From contig ONEK01000005.1 in the NCBI GenBank assembly GCA_900316855.1, forward strand, positions 62,001 to 126,000: a stretch of 64,000 nucleotides of DNA. The letters are read 5' to 3'. Position 1 is the first letter of the stretch; each line of letters opens with the position of its first letter. The position numbers were made by a program, and so were the translations under genes. The notes beneath the pieces were generated by a model. That model made no database searches. It worked only from the letters and a program-made list of their open reading frames with translations, and had not been told where the DNA came from. Below are positions 43,491 through 54,293 of the stretch, piece after piece. This DNA is from an uncultured Lachnospiraceae bacterium. Lineage in GTDB: Bacteria; Bacillota; Clostridia; Lachnospirales; Lachnospiraceae.

Positions 43491-45455
43491 ATGAAACCCT
43501 TAAAAAGTCTGGATCTCAAGCAAGTTCATATCGAGGATTGCATCGTGAGTCCCTACATAGACCTCGTCCGCCGTGAAATCATCCCCTACCAGTGGAAGGC
43601 GTTAAACGATCAACTGAAGGACACGGTGCCCAGCTTCTGCATCCGGAATTTCCGCAGGGCTGCGGGACTGGAGCAGGGAGGCTTTGAGGGAGCGGTTTTT
43701 CAGGATTCCGACGTTGCGAAATGGCTGGAGACCGTCGCATATTCGCTCAGTGTCTGTCCGGACGCGGAGCTGGAGAGTCTTGCAGATCAGACGATTGATC
43801 TCATCGGCAGGGCACAGCAGCCGGACGGCTATCTTGACACCTATTTCATCCTCAACGCACCCGACAGAAAGTGGACGAACCTGAAGGAAGGCCACGAGCT
43901 GTATGTAGCGGGACATATGATCGAGGCCGCGGTGGCTTATACAGAAGCGACGGGGAAAAAGCACTTCCTTGCGATCGTCACGAGGCTGGCGGATCTCATC
44001 TGTAATTATTTCGGACCTGGCAAAGGCCAGTGCCACGGGTATCCCGGCCATGAGGAGATCGAGCTTGCCCTGGTAAGGCTTTACCGGATTACCGGGGAGC
44101 GCCGGTACCTGGACATGGCAAAGTACTTCATCGACACCAGGGGAACGGGGGACAATTATTTCCTCCGGGAGGAGCAGCAGCCCCTGTTCAGGCCGATCTG
44201 GGCGGCGCCGGGCGACTACGATCCGGCTTATTTCCAGGCGGACGTTCCGGTGCGGCAGCTTAAGACCATGGAAGGTCATGCCGTGCGTGCAATGTATCTG
44301 TGCTGCGCGATGGCGGACCTTGCGGCGGAATATGACGATGAGGAGCTGTTCCGGTCCTGCGTAAGGCTCTGGAACGATACCACCAAGCGCAGGATGTACC
44401 TGACGGGCGGCATCGGCTCTTCCGGAACCGGGGAGCGCTTCACGGCAGATTACGACCTGCCCAATGACGGAAACTATTCCGAATCCTGTGCCTCCATAGG
44501 ACTGGCTCAGTTCGGGAAGCGGATGGCACAGATTACGCGCGATGCTTCCTATATAGATGTGGTGGAGCGTGCACTGTACAATACGGTTCTCGCCGGCATC
44601 GCGAGCGACGGGAAGAGCTTTTTCTACGTCAATCCCATGGAGGTGTGGCCTGCAAACTGTATCCCGCACACCTCGAGGGATCACGTCAAGGCAGTCCGGC
44701 AGAAATGGTTCGGCGTTGCCTGCTGCCCGCCCAATATCGCAAGGACGCTGGCGTCGTTCGGCCAGTATGTGTGCTTTGCGGATGAGGAGCAGCAAAGGCT
44801 TTACCTCAATCTCTACGTGGGCGGCGAAATCCACGCCTGCTTCCGGGACGCGGAGCTTACGGCGGTCCTGGAAGGCCGCTTTCCGGAGGACGGAACGTTC
44901 CGCATCCGGATCCGGCAAAAGGGCAGGGAAAACAGCGGGGAACCCGCCGGTGCGGAGCTGGCGCTCCGGGTTCCGGACTACGCGGAGGACTTTGAGATCC
45001 GCCGGAACGGTACACCGGTAAAGCCGGAGATCGAAAAGGGCTACGTACTGATCCGAAGCCTGGAGGATGGGGACGAGCTGGAGATCCATGCGGCGGTTGC
45101 GGCGCGGTTCGTCCACGCAAATCCGCAGGTCCGTGCGGACGAGGGAAAGCTTGCCCTCGTCAAAGGTCCTCTGGTGTACTGCCTCGAGGAGACGGACAAT
45201 TTTCCGAATCTTAACGCGGTGCTGGTATCGCAGGATACTTCGATTACAGAGGAGAAGGATCCTGCCTTCTTCGGCGGCCTTCCGAAGCTTCGCTTTAGCG
45301 CGAAAGCCCTGTCGCAGGATGGCTGGAACGAGGGAGAGCTCTACAGCACCCGCAGATCGGTTCTGCAGGATGTGACGCTGACTGCGGTTCCCTATTTTGC
45401 CTGGGGCAACCGCAAGCCCGGCGAGATGCTCGTCTGGATGAGGGAGCGGCTGTAA
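43491..45455 (+). CDS. GH127 beta-L-arabinofuranosidase
   Basis: 654 residues from ATG 43491 (a GTG at 43452 with AGGA adds 13 residues and is also possible). LKQVHIEDCIVSPYIDLVRREIIPYQWKAL is the family's N-terminus. Zinc/catalytic residues of GH127 are present: Glu331 and Cys333 in SESCAS, and the Cys pair 411-412 in VACCPPNIARTLAS, one of which is the nucleophile in the characterised enzyme HypBA1. An (alpha/alpha)6 barrel is followed by beta domains. No signal peptide: it would remove beta-L-arabinofuranose from imported oligosaccharides such as those of plant hydroxyproline-rich glycoproteins. Confidence 0.93.
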   Translation: MKPLKSLDLKQVHIEDCIVSPYIDLVRREIIPYQWKALNDQLKDTVPSFCIRNFRRAAGLEQGGFEGAVFQDSDVAKWLETVAYSLSVCPDAELESLADQTIDLIGRAQQPDGYLDTYFILNAPDRKWTNLKEGHELYVAGHMIEAAVAYTEATGKKHFLAIVTRLADLICNYFGPGKGQCHGYPGHEEIELALVRLYRITGERRYLDMAKYFIDTRGTGDNYFLREEQQPLFRPIWAAPGDYDPAYFQADVPVRQLKTMEGHAVRAMYLCCAMADLAAEYDDEELFRSCVRLWNDTTKRRMYLTGGIGSSGTGERFTADYDLPNDGNYSESCASIGLAQFGKRMAQITRDASYIDVVERALYNTVLAGIASDGKSFFYVNPMEVWPANCIPHTSRDHVKAVRQKWFGVACCPPNIARTLASFGQYVCFADEEQQRLYLNLYVGGEIHACFRDAELTAVLEGRFPEDGTFRIRIRQKGRENSGEPAGAELALRVPDYAEDFEIRRNGTPVKPEIEKGYVLIRSLEDGDELEIHAAVAARFVHANPQVRADEGKLALVKGPLVYCLEETDNFPNLNAVLVSQDTSITEEKDPAFFGGLPKLRFSAKALSQDGWNEGELYSTRRSVLQDVTLTAVPYFAWGNRKPGEMLVWMRERL

Positions 45456-45550
45456 GGCAGATTTTCATCACGAATATTTGGGCAGTGTCCGCACTGCTTC
45501 GAATAGATAGAAAAGGGTTAACACAATTTTTTCCAATCAAGGAGGGTATT

Positions 45551-46942
45551 ATGAGGAAAAAACTTATTGCGTTATTGCTTTCAGGGGCGATGGCCGTTGG
45601 CGCTCTGGCAGGCTGCGGCTCCTCTGCGAAGCAGGATTCCGCTTCTGCTGACACACAGGCGGCAGATTCCGGAAAGGGAGAAGCGGGCGGCAAGACCGAG
45701 ATGGAGGTAACCGGCGACAACGTTACCACACTGAACGTCTGGACGTTCATTGAGCTCCACCAGAAGTTCTACACGACCATGGCGGAGAAGTGGAACGAGC
45801 AGAACCCCGACCAGAAGGTGAAGCTGGTTCTCTCAAACATGCAGTACGACGATATGCACAACAAGCTTTCGCTCGCACTGGAGTCCGGCAAGGGCGCGCC
45901 GGATATCGCGGATATCGAGCTGGGCAAGTTCCCTTCCTTCACGGCTGAGAAGGATATCAAGCTCCTTGACCTGACGGACTACATCGCTCCCTACAAGGAC
46001 ACCGTTGTCAATTCCCGTCTGGACATCTATTCCAAGGACGGCAAGCCCTACGGCTTCCCTACCCACGTAGGAACAACGGTTGCCTTCTACAACGAGGATC
46101 TGCTGAAGCAGGCCGGCATCGACTATACGACAATCAAGACCTGGGACGATTTCAAGGAAGCCGGCATCAAGTATCATGAGGCAACCGGCAACAACTTCGC
46201 CTGCGCCGAGACCACTGCCATGTGGATGGTGAACCTGATGCTCGCGCAGAAGGGCGGCGATTACGAGAAGGAAGACGGCTCGCTCGACGTCAACAACGCC
46301 AAGGTAGCGGAAGTCCTTCAGTACATCAAGGACATGCAGGACGCAGGAGCGCTCGCAACCGTACCCGGCGGCCAGCCTGATAACGAGGAAGCATATCCCC
46401 ACTACAATAACGGCGAGTTCGCGGTACAGATCATGCCTTTCTGGCAGACCTCCCGCTTCACGTCCTATATGACCGATCTCAAGGGCAAGGTTGCCATCGC
46501 CCCTGTTCCGAAGTTCGGCGACAGTGACGCAACCTGGACGATCGGCGGCGGCGGAACCGGTACGGCAATCGTAGCTTCCAGCCCCAACGCAGACCTGGCG
46601 GCGAAGGTTATGGCATTCATCAAGCTTTCTCCCGAGGCAAACGAGGAAGTATGGAACGTTCTCGGCTTCGATCCGGTTAATACCTCCGTATGGACGGACA
46701 AGGAGCTGACCGAGAACCCTGACAACCAGTTCGTACAGTTCTTCACAACCAAGCCGTTTGATACCCTGCTGGAGATGCAGGATGGAATCGGATCCCTGAA
46801 GTCCCTGCAGGATGAGAAGATGCCTTCCATCAACAACGTATTCTGCACTGAGGTTCTGACGAACATCTATGATAACGGTGCAGACATTCAGGAAACACTG
46901 GACAACGCACAGGCTGAGCTTGAGAACGAGTTCAACTCCTGA
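45551..46942 (+). CDS. arabinoside ABC transporter substrate-binding lipoprotein
   Basis: 463 residues from ATG 45551, with AGGAGGG upstream. Signal peptide and lipobox LAGC (Cys20), Ser/Ala/Gly-rich linker, then the family 1 solute-binding fold (TLNVWTFIELHQKFYTTMAEKWNEQNPDQKVKLVL; GAPDIADIELGKFPSF). Context gives arabino-oligosaccharides as likely ligand. Not closely similar to the binding protein at 4123. Confidence 0.92.
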   Translation: MRKKLIALLLSGAMAVGALAGCGSSAKQDSASADTQAADSGKGEAGGKTEMEVTGDNVTTLNVWTFIELHQKFYTTMAEKWNEQNPDQKVKLVLSNMQYDDMHNKLSLALESGKGAPDIADIELGKFPSFTAEKDIKLLDLTDYIAPYKDTVVNSRLDIYSKDGKPYGFPTHVGTTVAFYNEDLLKQAGIDYTTIKTWDDFKEAGIKYHEATGNNFACAETTAMWMVNLMLAQKGGDYEKEDGSLDVNNAKVAEVLQYIKDMQDAGALATVPGGQPDNEEAYPHYNNGEFAVQIMPFWQTSRFTSYMTDLKGKVAIAPVPKFGDSDATWTIGGGGTGTAIVASSPNADLAAKVMAFIKLSPEANEEVWNVLGFDPVNTSVWTDKELTENPDNQFVQFFTTKPFDTLLEMQDGIGSLKSLQDEKMPSINNVFCTEVLTNIYDNGADIQETLDNAQAELENEFNS

Positions 46943-46973
46943 TGTTCCGCATTCTGTAGCAAAGCCTTAAGGG

Positions 46974-47011
46974 AGAGGGACGCAGAATCAGTCAGGTTCT
47001 GCGCCCCTTTC
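46974..47011 (+). terminator. attenuating terminator between binding protein and permeases
   Basis: GGGACGCAGAA pairs with TTCTGCGCCCC and is followed by TTTCC. Same position relative to the operon as 5642-5680. Confidence 0.7.
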
Positions 47012-47033
47012 CTGAAATTAAGGAGTATCCCCA

Positions 47034-47918
47034 ATGAAGAAATTTTTCTATTCCCGCAAGGCGGCGCCTTATGTCTTCGTGCTCCCGTTTGTTCTTACGG
47101 TCCTCCTGTTCTGGATCGGACCGATCTATAAGGGCGTTGTCTTAAGCTTTCAGGATGTCATGAAGGACGAGTGGGTCGGCTTTGCCAACTACAAACGCCT
47201 TCTGACGGACCGGATCTTCTGGATCGCGGTAAAAAACAGCGCGAAGTACATGGTCGTGACCTGCCTTCTGCTGATTCCGTTCCCGCTTCTGTTCGCGGTA
47301 TTGCTGAATTCGAAATTAATGAAGAGGCCGGGCCTCTTCAAGTCCATATATTTTCTGCCGGCACTGACCTCGGTTGTTGTTGCCGGCACGGTGTTCCGCC
47401 TGATGTTCGGTGAGGCGCCGGAGTCGCTGATGAACCAGCTGCTGGCCCTGTTCGGCATGGAGCCGATCAAATGGCTGAAGCAGGGAGGGACCGGGTTCTT
47501 CGCCCTCGTCCTTCTGTGCTGCTGGCGCTGGACCGGTGTCAACATCATGTATTTCCTCGCCGGAATCCAGGCGATTCCCGCAGACCTCTATGAGGCGGCC
47601 GAAATTGACGGTGCTTCCAAGTTCGGTCAGTTCCGCTTCATCACCGTACCACTCGTAAAGCCTACAACGATTTATGTGCTGACTATCAGTATCTACGCAG
47701 GTCTTTCCATGTTCCTTGAATCGTTCATGCTGTGGAAGGGCAACAACTCGCCCAATTTCATCGGTATGACAATCGTCGGCTATCTGTACCGTCAGGGAAT
47801 TGAGAAGCGTGCCATGGGTTACGCATGCGCCGTCGGAATCGTACTGCTGATTCTCGTCATGATCATCAACCTGATTCAGCTGAAGCTGAACGGGACATTT
47901 GACAGGAAGGAGGACTGA
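47034..47918 (+). CDS. sugar ABC transporter permease, MalF/UgpA type
   Basis: 294 residues with six predicted helices. EAA loop: LYEAAEIDGASKFGQFRFITVP. N-terminal APYVFVLPFVLTVLLFWIGPI is the usual first helix. It pairs with the following permease, four bases downstream. The missing ATPase would be supplied in trans. Confidence 0.92.
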   Translation: MKKFFYSRKAAPYVFVLPFVLTVLLFWIGPIYKGVVLSFQDVMKDEWVGFANYKRLLTDRIFWIAVKNSAKYMVVTCLLLIPFPLLFAVLLNSKLMKRPGLFKSIYFLPALTSVVVAGTVFRLMFGEAPESLMNQLLALFGMEPIKWLKQGGTGFFALVLLCCWRWTGVNIMYFLAGIQAIPADLYEAAEIDGASKFGQFRFITVPLVKPTTIYVLTISIYAGLSMFLESFMLWKGNNSPNFIGMTIVGYLYRQGIEKRAMGYACAVGIVLLILVMIINLIQLKLNGTFDRKED

Positions 47919-47922
47919 AATC

Positions 47923-48804
47923 ATGCAGGATACAACTGCTCTCGAGGCTTCCCTCTCGAAAAAAGCCCGCAGGAACCACGAACATGTGCAGACAGCCGCA
48001 ATGCTGATCCTGTTCATCCTTCTCGCGATCCTGATTCTCATTCCGATCTACGCGCTGTTTGTCGCCAGCTGGAAACCGGGCGACGAGCTCCTGCAGTACG
48101 GACTCAACCTCGACCCGGAGTTCAGCAAGTGGGGACTTTCCAACTACAATCTGCTGTTTTTCGGAGATCATGACTACTGGCTCTGGTTCGGCAACAGCAT
48201 GATCCTGACGGTCATCACGGTTGTCCTGACGCTGCTGGTCAGCTCGTTTGTCGCTTATGGATTTGCAGCCTATGAATTCAGGGGGAAACGGATTCTTTTC
48301 GTCATCGTGCTCGCCATCCTGTCCGTACCCTTTGAAGTCATCATGCTGCCGCTCTACCAGCAGATGTCCGACTGGGGACTCATGGATAACTATGTGGCAA
48401 TCGTGCTGCCGTTCCTCGCGCATGCGTCGACGATCTTTTTCTTCTACCAGTATCTGCAGGGACTTCCGATGTCTCTCATCGAGGCAGGCAGAATCGACGG
48501 TGCCACGGAATACGGAATCTTTTTCAGGCTCATCATGCCGATCATGCGGCCTGCCTTCGCCGCGATGGCGATTCTGAACGGCATGAACGCGTGGAACAAC
48601 TACATGTGGCCTCTGCTCGTCATCCGCTCGTCGGAAAAGTATACGCTGACCATGGGTCTGAATACCCTGATCAACCCCTACGGGGACAACTACAGCCTGC
48701 TGATCGTGGGTGCGTTCTTCTCCATCATTCCGATCTTCATCCTGTTCGTAGCGTTCCAGAGATACTTCATCGAAGGCATGACAGCGGGAGCCGTAAAGGG
48801 ATGA
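47923..48804 (+). CDS. sugar ABC transporter permease, MalG/UgpE type
   Basis: 293 residues from ATG 47923, which has AGGAGG nine bases upstream; an earlier in-frame codon lies inside the previous gene. EAA loop: LIEAGRIDGATEYGIFFRLIMP; C-terminus IEGMTAGAVKG. Its stop overlaps the GH43 start (ATGA), tying import to hydrolysis. Confidence 0.92.
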   Translation: MQDTTALEASLSKKARRNHEHVQTAAMLILFILLAILILIPIYALFVASWKPGDELLQYGLNLDPEFSKWGLSNYNLLFFGDHDYWLWFGNSMILTVITVVLTLLVSSFVAYGFAAYEFRGKRILFVIVLAILSVPFEVIMLPLYQQMSDWGLMDNYVAIVLPFLAHASTIFFFYQYLQGLPMSLIEAGRIDGATEYGIFFRLIMPIMRPAFAAMAILNGMNAWNNYMWPLLVIRSSEKYTLTMGLNTLINPYGDNYSLLIVGAFFSIIPIFILFVAFQRYFIEGMTAGAVKG

Positions 48805-49745
48805 TCGAATACAACAGGCCATTTATCATGCAGAGGGCGGACCCGTTCATTACGAAGGACCCGGAGGGCCGCTATTACTTCACCGCGTCCGTGCCTGCCT
48901 ATGACGGCATCATCCTGCGGAGAGCGGATTCCCTGGAGGGACTGCGTAAGGCGCCGGAGCGCTATATCTGGCACCGGCACGAGAGCGGTCCCCAGAGCAT
49001 TCACATCTGGGCGCCGGAGCTGCATTATGTTTTCGGCAGATGGTATATTTACTACTCCGGCGGAGATAAGGATGACATCTGGCAGATCCGTCCGTATGTG
49101 CTGCGCTGTGACAGCGATGACCCTGTGGAGGGACCCTGGACGGAGCTTGGACCGATGAAGGCGGCGCAAGGGGACGAGTTTTCCTTTACACAGTTTTCAC
49201 TGGATGCCACGGTATTTGAACACAGGGGAAGAGCTTACTACGTCTGGGCGGAAAAGGTAGGGAGCGGGAAACAGATTTCCAACCTTTACATCGGGGAAAT
49301 GGAGTCCGCGGACCGGCTGAAGACCATTCAGGAGCTCCTCACAACTCCTGACTATGAATGGGAGCGGCACGGCTTCTGGGTCAACGAGGGACCGTTCGTG
49401 ATCCGTCACGGGGGCAGGCTCTATCTGACCTATTCCGCGAGCGACACCGGGCCGGACTACTGCATCGGGCTGCTCAGTGCGGATGAAAACGCTGACATTC
49501 TGGATCCTGCAAGCTGGACCAAGAGCCGCACACCGATCCTCACCTCGTGCGGGGAGAAGGGAATCTACGGACCCGGGCACAACTGCTTCGTCAGTGATGA
49601 GGAAGAAAACCTTGTCATGGTGTATCATGCGAGAACGGAGAAGGAGATCACGGGTGACCCCCTGTATAATCCGAACCGGCACACCATGCTGATGAAGGTT
49701 GCCTGGAATCCGGACGGCAGTCCGAAGCTTGGATTTGACAACTGA
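48801..49745 (+). CDS. GH43 arabinosidase/arabinanase-type glycosidase
   Basis: 314 residues. Five-bladed propeller with the three GH43 carboxylates visible: base Asp14 in QRADPFI, pKa-modulating Asp135 in FSLDATVF, acid Glu196 in VNEGPFV. IHIWAPELHYV is the blade-1/2 signature. No signal peptide. Likely releases alpha-L-arabinofuranose from imported oligosaccharides; the exact GH43 subfamily and linkage cannot be fixed by eye. Confidence 0.9.
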   Translation: MIEYNRPFIMQRADPFITKDPEGRYYFTASVPAYDGIILRRADSLEGLRKAPERYIWHRHESGPQSIHIWAPELHYVFGRWYIYYSGGDKDDIWQIRPYVLRCDSDDPVEGPWTELGPMKAAQGDEFSFTQFSLDATVFEHRGRAYYVWAEKVGSGKQISNLYIGEMESADRLKTIQELLTTPDYEWERHGFWVNEGPFVIRHGGRLYLTYSASDTGPDYCIGLLSADENADILDPASWTKSRTPILTSCGEKGIYGPGHNCFVSDEEENLVMVYHARTEKEITGDPLYNPNRHTMLMKVAWNPDGSPKLGFDN

Positions 49746-49794
49746 GAGCATTTTGCGGAGCTGTCCGCACTGCATGTCAGGAGGACGTTTCTGA

Positions 49795-51348
<1,554 letters not shown>

Positions 51349-51448
51349 TGCACAGCGGATTTGTCCATTATTGAACGTCTTTTCGGAATATAGTGCGGGA
51401 CACTTTGCAAAGAGTTCTGACAATGTTAAACTGTAGATGGGGCAGAAG

Positions 51449-51468
51449 ACCCGCAGACGGGTTTTCAA
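51449..51468 (+). terminator. short terminator after GH51
   Basis: ACCCG-CAGA-CGGGT followed by TTTC. Weak but correctly placed. Confidence 0.5.
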
Positions 51469-51513
51469 AACAGTCTGCAGTTACCCTGAATCGAAGGAAA
51501 GGGGGTCGTCAGA

Positions 51514-52170
51514 ATGATTGAGAATATCAGAGCCGTATCCAATGATCTGAACGGATATTACAGCGAAGCGTTCCGCACGGCCACCCGCAACGTGGTTGAG
51601 GAAACGACGAAGCCCCTGCCGGACCGCTACATCATTCCTGTGAAGCAGGGAACGACCGGCAACAAGGCCGGTGAGAACGCCCGTGAAGCGCAGCAGGAGG
51701 AGCAGTCCAGGGAAGCCCAGGCACGTACCGATCAGTACACGCAGGGCGAGGAATGGATCGGAAACGGCGTGATGTCCGAGCTCTCGGGCGCGATCCACAC
51801 CTACTTCGACAAGCATAACTGGGTCATCCCGAAGCGCGTCGAGCCCAAGGCGGAGAAGGAGAAGACGCAGGAGGCGAAGGGCACAGAGGCAGCACAGAAG
51901 TCGGAGGCTGCCGGCAGCGCCGGTCGTGAGAATGTTACCAACGGAACCGCTGCGGCGGTTGCGCAGACTGCAGGACAGACACAGGATTCCGGCAGTAGCA
52001 GCAGGACAGATAAGGTATCCGGACCGGCTGCAAGGCCGGCCTCTCTCTCCGGGAAGAACGGCAGGACGCAGAAGCAGATCCTCGAGACACGCAACAATGA
52101 GCGCGTTGCCATGTATGACAAGACATTGATGTTCCGGGAACCGAGATCCATCATCAGCCTGCTGGCTTAA
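51514..52170 (+). CDS. uncharacterised low-complexity protein
   Basis: 218 residues, no signal peptide or membrane helix. The two ends look folded and conserved (MIENIRAVSNDLNGYYSEAF... and ...QKQILETRNNERVAMYDKTLMFREPRSIISLL), while residues ~45-180 are rich in Glu, Ala, Lys, Thr and Ser. AAAGGGGG lies ~8 bases before ATG, and a strong terminator follows. I do not recognise a family. It stands alone between two terminators, so it is its own transcription unit. Confidence 0.7.
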   Translation: MIENIRAVSNDLNGYYSEAFRTATRNVVEETTKPLPDRYIIPVKQGTTGNKAGENAREAQQEEQSREAQARTDQYTQGEEWIGNGVMSELSGAIHTYFDKHNWVIPKRVEPKAEKEKTQEAKGTEAAQKSEAAGSAGRENVTNGTAAAVAQTAGQTQDSGSSSRTDKVSGPAARPASLSGKNGRTQKQILETRNNERVAMYDKTLMFREPRSIISLLA

Positions 52171-52236
52171 GGATTCCCCCCGGATTATTGATGTGTTGTC
52201 ATAGCCTGTAACCTGATTTTAAGAGGAGAATAAAAG

Positions 52237-52272
52237 GAGTGTACAGCTGCCGCGGCTGTACACTCTTTTTTT
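52237..52272 (+). terminator. strong rho-independent terminator
   Basis: GAGTGTACAGC pairs with GCTGTACACTC around TGCCGCG, then TTTTTTT. Confidence 0.92.
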
Positions 52273-52300
52273 AAGTTTACACAGACTTTAACAACCGCTT

Positions 52301-52329
52301 TTCCCGGCATGGTAAGATGACATAGGGGT
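52301..52329 (+). promoter_or_regulatory. promoter-like motif shared with the GGDEF-EAL gene
   Basis: TTCCCG, five bases, GTAAGATGACATAGGGGT. At 57221-57251 the same pair occurs with a seven-base gap and one changed base. TAAGAT could be a -10 hexamer. The start of the downstream gene is ~75 bases away. Confidence 0.45.
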
Positions 52330-52402
52330 CAGGTTTGACACCTTAATCTTTAGAAAGAGACTGAAGCAAAGACCATTGCGGCTGGATCAGGCGGGGACTA
52401 AG

Positions 52403-53527
52403 ATGAGTGAGAAGATCGGGAAAACACGCAAAGAGGGCGACAGGCGCATCTATGTAAACGGCAAACCGGTTAATCCGGGGAAGGCGGACGGTCTGTTCGG
52501 CGAAGGGGACTGGCTCAGGAAGCAGCTCCGCTCCGAGCGGTCGAATCCTTTCGGCGCGGGGACATTCGAAACCGGGAACACGGGCAGCGGGGCAGCTCCA
52601 TACTCAGCCTCAGGACTGCAGAAGGAGGAAACAACCGATTTCGGCGGCAGCACAAAGCCGAAAAAGAAAGTTTCGAAGAAACTGATCCTCATTATCCTGC
52701 TGATCTGGCTGGTTCCGCAGCTCATCAGTCTGGCATCTTCACTGATTACGCATGTCGGGGATTATTTCGAGGAGACAATCGACAACTTTGACTCCGACTC
52801 CTACGACGAGGATGAGGAGGACGCCGAAGATTATTCGGATGAAAACTCCGGGGAAGAAGAAAACCCGGTAAATCCGTATAACGCCGACGGTACCCTGGAG
52901 GACGTACCTTACGAGGCACCGGAGAAGCTCGGGGATTCTCTGGCCGACGGACAGTTCCAGTTCGCAGGCACTCTGTACCAGCTTCCGGTTCCGATACAGG
53001 TGCTGGAGGAAAACGGCTGGGCATTCGCCCCGGAGCCCTACTCGGATGAGGGAGAGGAAAGTGTTGATGATACAACGCTGATTGCGGCCATGGAGACCGA
53101 GGATGCCTATCTCTCCCACGGGGACGGCGTCGGGATGTACGTTGACGTCATGAATTACTCCTCGGATTCCGCACCGGCCGCAGCCTGTGCCGTAACGGAT
53201 ATCACCCCGAGTGAAGAGTCGGAGTATGACCTTACCAAGCTTGATTTTAAGACGTCAGGAGGCATCACCATGTCGATGAGCCCCGCGGACCTCGATGACG
53301 CGCTACAGCACGTGGACACTTCCCTTCTGCAGGACCCGGATATGATTCACCCGGAAAAGAGCGCGGACGATGATACCAGCCCGACCTACAGCCTGTATTT
53401 CCAGACACAGGAAACCCCATCCGGGCTTGAGCAGGCCCCCAACCTGTACATCAGCTTTTACGACAATCAGATTACATATGCCGCATACGGGCTGAACATC
53501 TATTTTCCTTACGCATGGCGGCGTTAA
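52403..53527 (+). CDS. uncharacterised single-pass membrane protein
   Basis: 374 residues from ATG 52403 (an upstream TTG at 52376 is possible). A cytoplasmic Gly/Ser-containing N-terminus (~90 residues; IYVNGKPVNPGKADGLFGEGDWLR), a basic stretch KPKKKVSKK, one membrane helix (LILIILLIWLVPQLISLASSL), an acidic linker (DSDSYDEDEEDAEDYSDENSG) and an extracellular domain of ~200 residues. I do not recognise the outer domain. Its stop codon overlaps that of the convergent gene (shared TTAA). Confidence 0.75.
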   Translation: MSEKIGKTRKEGDRRIYVNGKPVNPGKADGLFGEGDWLRKQLRSERSNPFGAGTFETGNTGSGAAPYSASGLQKEETTDFGGSTKPKKKVSKKLILIILLIWLVPQLISLASSLITHVGDYFEETIDNFDSDSYDEDEEDAEDYSDENSGEEENPVNPYNADGTLEDVPYEAPEKLGDSLADGQFQFAGTLYQLPVPIQVLEENGWAFAPEPYSDEGEESVDDTTLIAAMETEDAYLSHGDGVGMYVDVMNYSSDSAPAAACAVTDITPSEESEYDLTKLDFKTSGGITMSMSPADLDDALQHVDTSLLQDPDMIHPEKSADDDTSPTYSLYFQTQETPSGLEQAPNLYISFYDNQITYAAYGLNIYFPYAWRR

Positions 53528-53883
53528 TTCCTCGAATCCGGAATCCAGCGGACCGCGTTGAAGAAGATTGCGTCCGCCTTCTCCTTCGTCAGGCATTCAA
53601 TCATCAGCTCCGTCGTACCGTTTACGAAGCGGTAGCGCAGCAGCAGCTTGATGTCCTGCCCCTTCTGCGTGACGGACGAGATGCCAGCCCACGGAATGAA
53701 ATACTTCCGCGCCCAGTTGTTGATGGTGATGATGATGCCGTCCCGCGACAGGTAGGCGATCGTGTCGTACGTGTCGGAATGCACCGTGATGAGGTCCTCG
53801 TAGTGCCAGAATGTCTTCTCGAAAGCCTCCACCTCTTCCTTTGTAGGATCTGTTGTTTCATTGATTTCGAAAAAGCGTTCCAT
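53524..53883 (-). CDS. small PH-domain-like protein (YcxB/bPH type, tentative)
   Basis: 119 residues from ATG 53883, with GGGGG eight bases upstream. HSDTYDTIAYLSRDGIIITINNWARKYFIPWAGISSVTQKGQDIKLLLRY has the strand pattern and I-P-W-x-x-I-x-x-V motif of YcxB-like/bacterial PH-type proteins, but lacks the usual membrane helices. Function unknown. Fully convergent with the preceding gene. Confidence 0.6.
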   Translation of the reverse strand: MERFFEINETTDPTKEEVEAFEKTFWHYEDLITVHSDTYDTIAYLSRDGIIITINNWARKYFIPWAGISSVTQKGQDIKLLLRYRFVNGTTELMIECLTKEKADAIFFNAVRWIPDSRN

Positions 53884-54127
53884 TGAATAACCCCCAATCC
53901 CTTGATACCTTTGTGCCAATGCGCGGCCGGAAAGTTATCTGCCCTGTATGGAATTCTCCTGTCGGACGCAGCAGCATCCCCGGGTGAAATCCGCGGCAGC
54001 GGCTTTACTTTCCCACCCTCCATGATAACACAACCTGCGCCGCATAAAGCCCTCTGCCGCAGGATTCTGCCATGCCGGAGCGTTTGCTTATCCGCGGAAT
54101 TGAGCTATGATGACAGGGAAGTGATTC

Positions 54128-54288
54128 TGCACGATGTATGCCTGCTAAAGCAGGCATTGGAGGGTGATTCAGAAGGCGTCGCCGATGCTCCGCCTTCTGA
54201 ATACGAGGGTACCCCCTCGTGATCATACGTGCAAAAGCGCCTCCGCGCGTTTTGCACGATGTATGCCTGCTAAAGCAGGCATTGGAGG
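54128..54288 (+). ncRNA. two-hairpin dispersed element, copies D and C, with extra hairpins
   Basis: A 36-bp perfect direct repeat (54128-54163 and 54253-54288) contains ATGCCTGCTAAAGCAGGCAT. Copy C is complete: ATCATAC (54222-54228), stem GTGCAAAA/TTTTGCAC with inner CGC/GCG (54229-54257), GATGT, second hairpin (54263-54282), then GGAGG, the ribosome site of the next gene. Copy D lacks the first stem. Between them are TTCAGAAGGCG/CGCCTTCTGAA (54168-54201) and ACGAGGG/CCCTCGT (54203-54220). Region 53884-54127 shows nothing further. Confidence 0.65.
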
Positions 54289-54293
54289 ATGAA

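Noticed and set aside
43602..45116. 504-residue minus-strand frame
   Set aside because: Antisense of GH127, whose catalytic residues are intact.
48591..48800. 70-residue N-terminal extension of GH43
   Set aside because: It overlaps the permease in another frame; ATG 48801 gives the standard GH43 start and an ATGA overlap.
54219..54293. N-terminal extension of the TSCPD protein
   Set aside because: The extra 25 codons run through the two-hairpin element; GGAGG just before ATG 54294 fits the family start.
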